Shown: piece after piece, positions 1 to 8,005 of the stretch
Layout of the letters: each line of letters begins with the position of its first letter
How positions within the stretch are numbered: the first letter of the stretch is position 1
Origin: Astropecten irregularis
Taxonomy: Eukaryota; Echinodermata; Asteroidea; Paxillosida; Astropectinidae
Length of the DNA: 64,000 bases
Direction of reading: 5' to 3'
Assembly (NCBI GenBank): GCA_963971285.1
Contig: OZ020258.1
Location: 14,518,390-14,582,389 of the forward strand
Notes under the pieces: generated by a model
What the model was told of the DNA's origin: nothing
What the model saw: the letters and a program-made list of their open reading frames with translations, nothing else
The model's database searches: none
Translations under genes and position numbers: made by a program

Positions 1-411
1 CTTCTCACGCGATCAAAACATTGGTGCACTGACTTTAGGCATCTAAAACTACAGCACTCAGCAGGGACAGAATACCAGGTCGTGCTTTGTCCTGATTGTC
101 CAGTCAACGTGAAAATACAGTTTTACGAATAAACACTAGACAAACTGGACCACAAAACGAAAGTTACCTACAAATCTTTTGGACTTAGACTACTTCTTGT
201 CTGAACTTCTCGAAGTTTATGTACGAATGGTTGCACGTGCTCTACATGATACTGGTTGATTTTCTACTGTAGACGTCTGGGTACCGTCTCATCCAGGTGG
301 CGTATTTTTTTACCGTACTCTTATGTGTAATAGGCATTGATCTCCATAATACACTGGATAGGACATCGCGCGCCATCTTGTGCAACGCGTGCGTTTGCTC
401 AGGAGGGTTTA

Positions 412-931
412 GGCCGTGTCCCAATTCACTGGCTGTGGCCGCTGGCTACGGCCGTGGCTGTGGCCGCGTCTTCGAACTGGATTCAGCCAGTAGAATTGGG
501 ACGCGCCTTCGGCCGCGTAGACGCGCATGTCGGGACGATTTGAATCCATACGCGCAACTAAGGTCATGGCAAGCCAAATGCCAAATAATTCGATATACAC
601 TGTTTATCTGTGAAAAACAATCTTTATCTAGATAAAATTTGTTTATAACAAAGTTTTTCACAAGAAGCAGTGTTTATCAAGTCGGAATATAGTGTTTCTT
701 GGCGAAAAACGTGTTTATCTCCAATAAATAGGGTTTATCGAATTATTTGGCATTTGGCTTGCCATATAAAGTTGGCCCGGCCACAACGAAGTCACCTTCC
801 CTTGTGGCTTGATATTCGTGACGTCGCGGCCACAGCCACGGCCACAGCCAGTGAATTGGGACGCGGCAACAAGATGGACGCGCTGCCAATAGCCGCAGCC
901 ACGGCCGCAGCCAGTGAATTGGGACACGGCC
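412..931. mobile_element. Harbinger-like MITE with TTA target duplication
   Basis: Inverted repeats begin GGCCGTGTCCCAATTCACTG (412) and close at 931, flanked by TTA on both sides (409-411 and 932-934). A GGC-rich terminus with a 3-bp TWA duplication is characteristic of PIF/Harbinger elements. Subterminal GGCCGTGGCTGTGGCC-type repeats recur on both arms. It has no coding capacity that I recognise. It is nested within the P-like element at 335-1523. Confidence 0.7.
567..766. repeat. Inner foldback inside the TTA MITE
   Basis: The arm around 568-594 (ATGGCAAGCCAAATGCCAAA) is repeated inverted at 738-766. Short GTTTATC motifs fill the space between. It may be a third nested MITE or the centre of the Harbinger-like foldback; no clear target duplication was found. 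Confidence 0.5.
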
Positions 932-1531
932 TTAGAAACTTCAAGCGCGGGTCGGCGCATAGACCATACGCAACACAAACAAATGATGTTTGGGGGTTGG
1001 GGCAATAAATTTACCATATATTTTGCTGATTTTCGAGTGGTTTAGAATTAAACTTTTGGAGGAAATACCTTACTATGGATTATAGGATGTGTTATGCGTT
1101 TGTGGGTGTAGGCCTACGAATGCCGGGTGCACGGATGACACAAAAAGAGGGATTTGATTCCATAAGTAAGCGTTTTAGTCTGCAGAATAATAAGTTTAGG
1201 TGTGTGGGAATAATTATAACTTTATTTGAAAAGAATTCTAGAATCCTTATTTCATTTGCCCTTTTTTGAATGATCGTAGTAAGCTGTAGTTTGCCGGTAA
1301 CTTTTTTTAACTGATTTTTTTAATTTGGAGCAAATAAAACTCATCAACTCAACGATATTGTATTAAGTTAGCCTTATTTTATCTATAAATAACTACTGTG
1401 AACTATCATGATGGCATTCATCGGCGCATGCGCAACCCTCCTAAACGGGGCTGCGCGTTTTTACAGGAAGCGCTGTACAAAAAGAATACGCGTGTCCTAT
1501 CCAGTGTATTATGGAGATCAATGGTAATAGG

Positions 1532-2042
1532 CATAGACATAAATAACCTATAGACCGACAGCACAGGGCGTGAGCGCGTAATTTTGGAAACGGACGCCAT
1601 CTCAAAAAACTATGGGCAAAGTGCGCGTCACTCAGTGCGCGAGGCGCGCGCGCCGCACGTAAACAATGATTTCATTTCAAAATCTCGCAAAGATTCTAAA
1701 AGAGGCCAGTTGCGCACGTAATCTCGCGCTAGTTCAGGCTCATAAAATCAAGATGAAATTGTCAAACACAAAAGTTTTCATTCAATCTTTCCATTATTTG
1801 AGAAACATCTATCACTGTACAATGGTATGTGAGGTAAACCTAATGCTCCAATGGGTTTAAAGTTGATATCAATTCGTTTTCATCTAGAATTTCCCTTTTG
1901 AATAAATCCTTCCTATTCAATCGTGCTAAAAGTAACTTTTTTTGCCCATAGTTTTTGCAATAGTCGGGTGCCGCAACAATTACGGTACCCCGCCATGCAT
2001 TTGAATAGGGCGCTGTCGGTCTATGGGTTATTTATGTCTGTG
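1532..2042. mobile_element. P-like non-autonomous transposon (E2), 511 bp
   Basis: The 31-bp inverted termini (1532-1562 and 2012-2042, starting CATAGACATAAATAACC) differ at about two positions. The flanks are GTAATAGG at 1524-1531, shared with element E1, and GTAATAGG at 2043-2050. Terminal repeat length and duplication length match the P superfamily. The interior is AT-rich with GCGCGC tracts and no recognisable protein. Confidence 0.75.
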
Positions 2043-2121
2043 GTAATAGGTGCCAATAAAAAGTTTTATAGAGAGCGCCCTCTCACGTCGTACCAAGTTG
2101 TCACTCGAGGGGTGTGGTGAA

Positions 2122-2365
2122 GAGCCCTTTTCCAAAACTCGGCTCCGGCTCAGGCTCCGGCTCCGGCGCCGTCATCCATATCCTGAAAATATAGGTTGTG
2201 GCTTTTCAATGAAGCTGAATCTCTGTTTTCTTGGTCAAAATAGAGTATCTACTTCCAAACCGTAGCCAAAAGCCTCTTTTTTTGATACAAGTTAGTTTAA
2301 AATTGATACACGAAAGTGAACCGGAGCCGGAGCCTGAGCCGGAGCCGAGGTTTGGAAAAGGGCCC
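2122..2365. mobile_element. Short MITE with hexameric terminal repeats
   Basis: The left end GAGCCCTTTTCCAAAACTCG is mirrored by the right end (2354-2365 and inward). Both inverted arms continue into several copies of the hexamer CCGGCT or its complement. Length is 244 bp with no coding capacity. No clear target duplication was found, so the superfamily is open. Confidence 0.6.
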
Positions 2366-2479
2366 AGTAAATAATGTAGGCTCCCACGCAAAATGGCCAA
2401 TTAAAAAAAAAATTTTTTTAAATACTCAGAAGTTTCTGAGGCAATCGACCAATACGGCAAAATAAAGGTGAAAACTTCA

Positions 2480-2709
2480 ATTTTCATTTTCTTTTAAAGC
2501 GATTCAACTAGACTGGTTCCCGTTCCCTACAGTAGTCTCCTGACGTCTATCGTCACTCGAATGTATTGGGACGGGAACCAGTCTAGCGATTCAACAAGCT
2601 TACATGGAGCGGACAACAGAGGGCGCGCTTGTGCAAGCAACTCGCCAGCGCGCAGTACTGAACAGTATTATATAGCGCTGATGATACGGAACCCGACTTG
2701 GGAGAAGTC
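2480..2709 (+). repeat. Array-start flank, first copy
   Basis: This stretch, containing AAGCTTACATGGAGCGG and the GAGGGCGCGCTTGTGCAA region, precedes the first satellite monomer. It recurs almost unchanged at about 7,805-8,005, again immediately before satellite. The two starts therefore share an ancestor that had this flank attached to the satellite. It holds a 77-bp MITE at 2509-2585. Confidence 0.7.
2509..2585. mobile_element. 77-bp MITE with a 10-bp target duplication
   Basis: Inverted termini TAGACTGGTTCCCGT and ACGGGAACCAGTCTA bound a 77-bp element. It is flanked by the 10-bp direct repeat GCGATTCAAC at 2499-2508 and 2586-2595. An independent copy at 30,754-30,828 also has a perfect 10-bp duplication. 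Ten-base duplications are unusual among animal DNA transposons; the IS4EU group is one candidate from memory, which I could not check. Confidence 0.75.
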
Positions 2710-3106
2710 TACAATGTAATAGGCCAAACAATAAACATACCGGTTGATATCGACAGTCTTGTGCTGTTTAGTTCCAGGCTTTCTAGAGTACCTGGCGGTT
2801 TGAGGCAGTCACATTACGGGTGATTGAGACAAGTCTTGTTTTTGACTGAGAATTTTATGGGAACGGAAACAAAAACTAGTGATGGAAATGAACATACGAA
2901 GCTGATTTTGTCTTGTAAACTTTGATGTCTTCACTATTGAAAGAAAGCCCTCAACCTAATATTTCTCAGGGAAATCACTACTTTGATTGTAGGCTAGAGC
3001 AATAATTTCCAAAATGATAGCGTCAAGTTTGTTCCCTTGAAGACTAGCTGGTGTTAAATTTATGTTGATCAGGCCACGCGCGCTGCATAATAATGAGCGG
3101 TATTGT
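2710..3106 (+). repeat. Satellite monomer fragment, left of P-like insertion
   Basis: The sequence matches the 726-bp satellite monomer of the main array: it contains the CCGGTTGATATCGACA, AGTTCCAGGCTTTCTAG and GATCAGGCCACGCG blocks in the same order, but lacks the middle third of a full monomer. It is interrupted at 3106 by the P-like transposon and resumes at 5179. Confidence 0.85.
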
Positions 3107-5170
3107 CATAGATATAGAATAATAAAAACTAGATCGGACGCGCGTCTGATACGCGCGTTTTAACTGGGCGCCGCCATTAGTCACGTGAATGAGGCAAACA
3201 TTTGAAACGCGCATTTTGTCGGCGTGACGATCACTTTGTAGAATGCTAGTATTTCTGCTGGTCATGAACCTTCTCGGGGCCCATAATGGAGTCAAATTGT
3301 GCAACAGCAAGGTGCCAAAATAGAAAACGGAGGATGGGTCCTGGAGGACAGTTGCTCAAGAAGCTAACATTTCATGTGTGAGTACCTTAATACATAAAAT
3401 TGACCTTCTCGGACCGTATTTTCGAAGAAGATAGTTTCAAGCACGCGATGTGGTCAGGATACATTAATGCGCGACACCAATGGGGATTAATGCAACAGTT
3501 GGGTGTGAAGAATGCTGCATTGCTTGAATGGCTAGCTTGAGGAAAGTAACATAATCCACTCCTGAACACACACCTATGATTAGGTCTATAACCTATTAGT
3601 ATATTTCTTATTTTTCTTTATACCATGTCAAGGAAGATTAACTGTATTTGGAAGTGTGCCGTGAAATGTGCCATGGGTCTGCTGAACTTTGTATAACTTT
3701 TTTTAACTTGCAGACGTGCATATCGACAGCTCCTGAAATGCCATTTCTAATTCTGTGCGTCTTCAAACACCAATGCGACTGTACAAGATGACACCGAGCT
3801 CCTCACTCCCCCACATTCCACAGATCCTACATGTACCACCATCCCATCTGTGCCTAAATTTCTCAGCCAATTCAGCTGTAATGTGGTTGCCTACATTGCT
3901 GGGTATGTTGTCAAGAAGCTGTTAAATTATGTCAAGTGTGCGAAATGCATGGAGGCACTTGTGCGGCACCCAACAACGATGTCCTTGCACCTTCCCCGCC
4001 TGACCTGTAACTAGTTCATCTCAGAGAAAATGGAGGTCTCGTATTGAGGCAGTATAATTATGTAAAGTTGCAGAGAGCGTGTTTCGGATGTACAACAACT
4101 ATCCATCCCCGATGTCCGGGCTACTGGCCACAATGAAAGTCCGTACAATGGGGGAATTGATCGGAAGTGGTGTGTTCCTGTCTACTGACCATGCTTCCGA
4201 CGCATCCACGGGCGAAGCTGTTCATAGCATCACCCTGATACGCCAAGTTGCCGGGCAATATCCGCAAATTGGGTCATTCGACTTCGGCAAGAAAACTATA
4301 TCCCGAGGAACTTCAAGGTCAAAAGATAAGAAGACTGTACTCTAAGCTGGTTCTATTCAAAGGTCAATGAGAACAGCAGAAAGCAATGTTTATAGGCCGA
4401 GTAACCCCTCTAAATCTTCCAAGAATTGTATTATCAACCCCAGGGTTCATGGAGTGGGTGCATAGTTGAGGCCAAATCCCCCTCAGGTAAACTTCTAGAT
4501 TTTGCGTAATTCCTGGTTACTATTTCCTGGAGCATCAGCCAATGTTTGTATAACGGTGATTTTCGTGCAGAAGATAATGTTGAGAGAGCCCATTCGTAAA
4601 TAAATTCCGCCCTCAACTATTTATATAATAATTTGTTGTGCATGCCCATCGTATTACTCAACCGTCTCACTGTAGTTTTGTCGCGGTAATTTTCGGCTTG
4701 TTGGGCAGAATAAAATCAGTAAAACGCACTAGGACGATTAGTTTGTCGTGGAAAAGAGAATAATTATGCACAGGGCATTTTTGAAAAACATTGCTATCTC
4801 CCAAGAAAGTATGATAGAACGCAATAATATCATTGTATGCCTCGAAAGTACGTGGGTAGGTCAGGAATATTCTTTGAAGATTAAACAGTGTTCTCTTTAC
4901 AACAAAATGAGTTTACAACAGCTTTGTTTTCTTTGGTTCATATAAAACAGTTTTTTCTTATTGGTTTTTATAAAACGGAGGGCATCATTAACACGCTTAT
5001 TTTGGTGATCGGCCTATGCTTCCTTCTCACATTCAGCAGTTATCCTTTGCGCGTCGCCTCATTCACGTGACTTTTTAGCGCGTCCATGGAGAACACAAAA
5101 AATGTGTGCACAGTGAATGGCGCGTGTGAACGCGCGTCCGATCTAGTTATTTATTCTTTTGATATCTATG
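3107..5170 (+). mobile_element. Degraded P-element-like transposon in satellite DNA
   Basis: Inverted ends starting CATAGATATAG (3107) and ending ATATCTATG (5170) extend about 38 bp inward with small indels, to an ACTAGATCGGACGCGCG core. The 8-bp direct repeat GGTATTGT flanks it (3099-3106 and 5171-5178), and removing the element restores satellite sequence across the site. A subterminal inverted repeat GTCACGTGAATGAGGC (3180-3195) faces its complement at 5056-5071. A P-type transposase remnant lies inside. The rest (3196-3700, 4015-5055) has no readable protein; there are many stops and it is probably dead. Confidence 0.85.
3715..4014 (+). pseudogene. P-element/THAP9-type transposase C-terminal remnant
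   Basis: A reading frame from about 3,770 to a stop at 4,012-4,014 encodes the motif VAYIAGYVVKKL, followed by KCAKCMEAL. An aliphatic YIAGYVV(R/K)KL segment followed by a CxxC pair is typical of the C-terminal region of P-element and THAP9-like transposases. A pyrimidine-rich tract ending in TTGCAG at 3,714 resembles a splice acceptor, but the frame after it and the motif frame differ, so at least one frameshift is present. Downstream, a frame around 4,079-4,345 may hold eroded transposase. The family is inferred from motif memory; 8-bp duplications and CA-starting ends of the host element agree with it. Confidence 0.65.
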
Positions 5171-5872
5171 GGTATTGTCTACACTTGACAATGGAATACG
5201 CGCAAGGTGCAATTATTCCATTGTACGCACTGCATGACGCGCTAGGCAACGTTTTGAACACCAATGTAAAAAGCCAAACAATAAACATACCAGGGGCCAA
5301 TTTCATGGAGCTGCTAAGCACACAAATTTGCTTAGCACAAAAATGTCTTGCTTAGCAAATTTTTGTGCTAAGCAGTGCCGTGAAATTGGCCCCGGTTGAC
5401 ATCGACATTCTTGTGCTGCTTAGTTCCAGGCTTTCTAGAGTACCTGGCGGTTTGGGGCAGTCACAGTACGGGTGATTGAGACTTGTTTCTGTATGAGAAT
5501 TTTATGGGAACGGAAAACAAAAAATAGTGATGCAAGTGAACACACGAAGCTGACAAACAAAGCCCAAGTTCAAAATAAAGCCCAGGCTATCATAGCCCAC
5601 GGTTGTGGGCAGTTTTCTGCAAACTTTATACTGCAAACGACGATTTTCATTTGTGCATTTGTTTTTCAAAAGGAAGGGATCATTCTAACTTTGTCCCAAC
5701 CGCAAGCTCCTTTCTTTTTACAAAACGCCATGTAGACTGTTTGCTAGGTTTTGTCTTTAAATTCACGCGGGTGCTATTTCCAAATTTCGCTCTTGAAAGA
5801 TAACCCGATTTGTCTACTAAACTTTGATGTCTTCACTATTGAAAGAAAGCCTTCAACCTAAAAGTTTGTTCA
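5171..5872 (+). repeat. Satellite monomer, right of P-like insertion
   Basis: Satellite resumes after the transposon (ctacacttgacaatgg and on) and runs nearly a full monomer to 5872, broken only by a 99-bp MITE at 5294-5392. The end, AACCTAAAAGTTTGTTC, is the same variant junction that ends the last full monomer of the main array at about 25,937-25,953. The composite SINE follows directly. Confidence 0.9.
5294..5392. mobile_element. 99-bp Harbinger-like foldback MITE
   Basis: The ends GGGCCAATTTCA and TGAAATTGGCCC are inverted repeats, and inner arms built on GCTAAGCA motifs also pair. The insertion interrupts the satellite block ATACCGGTTGAC, leaving CAG on the left and CGG on the right. 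A GGGCC terminus and a CWG-like 3-bp target fit Harbinger families that prefer a CCWGG core. It has no coding capacity. Confidence 0.65.
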
Positions 5873-6035
5873 AAGTCCGGGAGATTTAATACCGAATTAA
5901 TACCGAATGTCGTTTGTCGTATTACGGGTTATGTGTGTCCATGGAGACTGTCTTCAGTCACACTTGAGTGATTTAGGTGAATAGGGCATTGACAATCACT
6001 TCACTGCTAGATTCCTTGACGCCGTCAATACATTT

Positions 6036-6101
6036 CATATGGCCGAGTGGTTTGGGAATGGGACTTCGGATTACGTGTCCCGGGTTCGAGCCCTGTGATG
6101 C
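6036..6101 (+). other. tRNA-like SINE head 1 (Ser/Leu-type boxes)
   Basis: A-box-like TGGCCGAGTGG (6040-6050) and B-box GGTTCGAGCCC (6083-6093) are correctly spaced for a Pol III type 2 promoter. The A box resembles class II (Ser or Leu) tRNAs, but no long variable arm or convincing cloverleaf is present, so it is read as a tRNA-derived promoter and not a tRNA gene. Confidence 0.65.
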
Positions 6102-6181
6102 CAGCAATTTTGTTTAATGTTTTTACTAATATCGATTGTCTGGTATAAATAGTTTTAGAAAGGGCTGCGATTTCACCAACG

Positions 6182-6260
6182 CTTCGTGGCTCGGTGGGAT
6201 AAGCGAAGGTACCACCGCTCAGACTTCCGGCAGTCTGGGTTCGATTCTCCGATCCTGACT
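6182..6260 (+). other. tRNA-like SINE head 2
   Basis: An A-box-like TGGCTCGGTGGGATAAGCG (from 6187) and a B-box GGGTTCGATTC (6238-6248) form a second Pol III-type promoter about 145 bp after the first. Both heads are kept together in the two minus-strand copies, so the dimer is part of the element. Confidence 0.65.
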
Positions 6261-6837
6261 CTCTGATAATGAATGGAACACGGCATGTGCGGACCCTGGC
6301 ACCGCGATGGTCCAGGGGCCGCCTTGTTTCTCCCTCTTAGTCCTTCAGAGCTTTGCATGTCAGGCTAAGGTCTCAATGGTGGGGAGGATATGCAGTAGTC
6401 GGCTTGCCAGTAAGCCTATGGGGACTATTATGGGAGCCGGTAAGCCGGGTGAAAGAATCCCGGTGAATCGCGTGCCCCTGAACACCTGACGGTCTGCTTA
6501 ACTCTTGCTCTTTTTTGTTTCAACATGTCAGGAGGAACAGTTGAATAGCCTGTCTCCATGATTTTAGGGGTTTTTTTTTTTTTGGCGGGGGGGGTTACTC
6601 TGCATGTAAATTTTCCCAGTTTTCAAGGTACGGCGTACACGGTACACCTACATAATCTTTCCTTTTTTATAAATCAATTTTACGTTATTTTTTTATCTTT
6701 TTTTTTCTCTGTATCTCTTTGTTTTTCTGTTCCTGTTTCATTCTAATGCGTGTGTGGGTCACGACAACACAATAATTATTGAGTATAGATAAAAATAAAA
6801 GTGATATCATACGTTTTAATGGAAATCAAACACAGGG

Positions 6838-7066
6838 CTGAAAGATTAAATTGTCTTCTCTTTACAAATGTGGAAAACAGACATTAGTGTTTTCTTTGGC
6901 TCATAAACAGAGGGAATCACTTACCAGCTGATTTTGGTGATCGGCCTATGTTTCCCTCTCACATTTTATTCTTTGCGCATGGCCTTATTCACGTGATTTT
7001 TTAGCGCGTCCATGAAGGACAGAAAAAAAAAAGTTTGTACACAGTGAATGGCGCGTTCGGAAAACA
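6838..7066 (+). mobile_element. Right-end remnant of the P-like element
   Basis: This stretch matches 4,885-5,130, the right subterminal region of the P-like transposon: TTTTGGTGATCGGCCTATG, the TTATTCACGTGA block and TTTTTTAGCGCGTCCATG occur in order. The terminal inverted repeat itself is missing. It is a truncated second copy. Confidence 0.7.
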
Positions 7067-7070
7067 TCGG

Positions 7071-7115
7071 GTCTTTCAAGAGTGAAATTTGGAAATAGCA
7101 CGCACTTGAATTTAA
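7071..7115 (-). repeat. Inverted satellite fragment
   Basis: The bases TCAAGAGTGAAATTTGGAAA and their flanks are the reverse complement of the satellite block AAATTTCGCTCTTGAAAG. It is a small inverted piece of monomer, into whose TTAA the next MITE inserted. Confidence 0.7.
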
Positions 7116-7376
7116 AGGTAGTACGGTAAGAAACCAAAACAGAAAATGTTCACAGATTTACATAGAACTTACAGGGTATGGAGATGGTGGTGGTAGAGAC
7201 ATACCGTTAAAACAATTCCGCCTGAAATGGTGTATTATCCAGACCGAATTTTTGTTGGATCATTTAAAAGATCAAAAATAAAAGAAGAAAGACTTAAGAA
7301 ATACTGTGGCTGATTTTCATTGTTTACTCAAATAGTGGGCACCATATGGGACTGAAATGATGACTGTGACTGTATC
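7116..7376. mobile_element. TTAA-target MITE, truncated copy
   Basis: Starts AGGTAGTA after TTAA (7112-7115). The body, with ACAGGGTATGGAGATGG and TAAAAGATCAAAAATAAA, matches full copies at 52,888-53,245 and 56,731-57,105. The right end is missing and is replaced by a GACTC pentanucleotide tract. Confidence 0.75.
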
Positions 7377-7387
7377 TCAGAGTTGTA

Positions 7388-7580
7388 ATGACTCGAGTCA
7401 ATGACTCGACTCGACTCGAGTCCGACTCGAGTCACATTTTTTGGCAACTCGACTCGACTCGAGTCCCGAAGGCTAAATGACTCGACTCGACTCGAGTCAT
7501 TGCGAGCAAATGACTCCACTCGACTCGAGTCTCGATCAGAATGACTCGACTCGAGTAAGGCCCATTACTCGAGTCCCCCC
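7388..7580. repeat. GACTC/GAGTC pentanucleotide repeat
   Basis: Irregular runs of ACTCGACTCGAGTC units fill about 190 bases. Because GACTC and GAGTC alternate, the tract is rich in CTCGAG palindromes. The small reading frames crossing it are low-complexity artefacts. Confidence 0.9.
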
Positions 7581-7711
7581 TTCCCGCCCCCAAAAAATAA
7601 AACTTTGCGAAATGTTTTATTTGAACTTACGCGCATCGCGATTTTGTATACATGGGGTATAGAAGTATCAGCTTCCATGCACGATGCATACGGTATATGC
7701 ATCAAATTACA

Positions 7712-7876
7712 CTGGTTCCCGTTCCCTACCGTTATCTCCTCACGTCTACGTCACTCGAATTTGTGTATTGGCCATCGAGAAGGGAACAAGTCTAGCGCCA
7801 AACATACACCAAGCGATTCAACTAGACAGGTTCCCGTTCCCTACAGTAGTCTCCTGACGTCTATCGTTACTCGAAT
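7712..7876 (+). mobile_element. Two imperfect copies of the 10-bp-TSD MITE
   Basis: ACTGGTTCCCGTTCCCTACC (from 7711) starts a diverged full-length copy ending GGGAACAAGTCTA near 7795. A second, TAGACAGGTTCCCGTTCCCT at 7824, lacks its right end and joins GATTCAACAAGC directly. The second sits at the same position, relative to the array-start flank, as the 2509 copy, so it was there before that flank was duplicated. Confidence 0.65.
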
Positions 7877-8005
7877 GTATTGGGATTCAACAAGCTTACA
7901 TCGAGCGGACAACAGAGGGCGCGCTTGTGCAAACAACTCGCCAGCGCGCAGTACTGAACAGTATTAGCGCTGATGATACGGAACCCGACTTGAGAGAAGT
8001 CTACA
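7805..8005 (+). repeat. Array-start flank, second copy
   Basis: Duplicate of 2,480-2,709 (AAGCTTACATCGAGCGGACA and on), immediately upstream of the first monomer of the main satellite array. A few substitutions and a small deletion distinguish it from the first copy. Confidence 0.75.

Larger units (their letters stand above)
335..1523. mobile_element. P-like non-autonomous transposon (E1), 1,189 bp
   Basis: The element has perfect 31-bp terminal inverted repeats (335-365 and 1493-1523) starting CATTGATCTCCATAATAC. It is flanked by the 8-bp direct repeat GTAATAGG (327-334 and 1524-1531). In Drosophila the P element has 31-bp terminal repeats beginning CA and makes 8-bp target duplications, so a P-superfamily assignment is favoured; hAT also makes 8-bp duplications and is the main alternative. 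No transposase is visible inside, so it would need one in trans. A Harbinger-like MITE is nested at 412-931. Confidence 0.8.
1..2118 (-). repeat. Repeat segment copy A (split by insertions)
   Basis: Bases 1-299 and 2051-2118 together are the reverse complement of a segment seen at about 31,880-32,220 (copy B) and 57,730-58,130 (copy C). Shared landmarks include the stretch around 262-298, matching the CCCAGACGTCTACAG region of B and C, and the stretch at 2052-2100, matching the gcgctctccataaaac region of C. Between the two halves lie two P-like elements with their target duplications, plus about 27 unexplained bases (300-326). The parent repeat's identity is unknown; it may be a transposon end or an old segmental duplication. 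Confidence 0.7.
5873..6805 (+). mobile_element. Composite SINE-like repeat, copy 1
   Basis: About 930 bp recur at 29,769-30,631 and 54,992-55,903, both on the minus strand. The body carries two tRNA-like Pol III promoter heads (near 6,036 and 6,182), a conserved GC-rich stretch (6,300-6,490) and a T-rich tail with GAGTATAGATAAAAATAAA. A 61-residue reading frame across the second head is shared by all copies, but lies over the promoter boxes and looks incidental. No target duplication was identified. Confidence 0.75.

Noticed and set aside
300..326. Third P-like terminus at the left edge of the tandem pair
   Set aside because: The 27 bases left of the first GTAATAGG match no terminal repeat found here and have no inverted partner; left unexplained.
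2380..2440. Promoter or terminator at the A/T run
   Set aside because: A simple poly-A/poly-T stretch next to a MITE, with no transcription unit to serve.
6173..6358. 61-residue frame conserved in all three composite SINE copies (also 30,154 and 55,413)
   Set aside because: It runs antisense across the tRNA-like promoter head; conservation reflects recent common descent of the repeat, not coding constraint.
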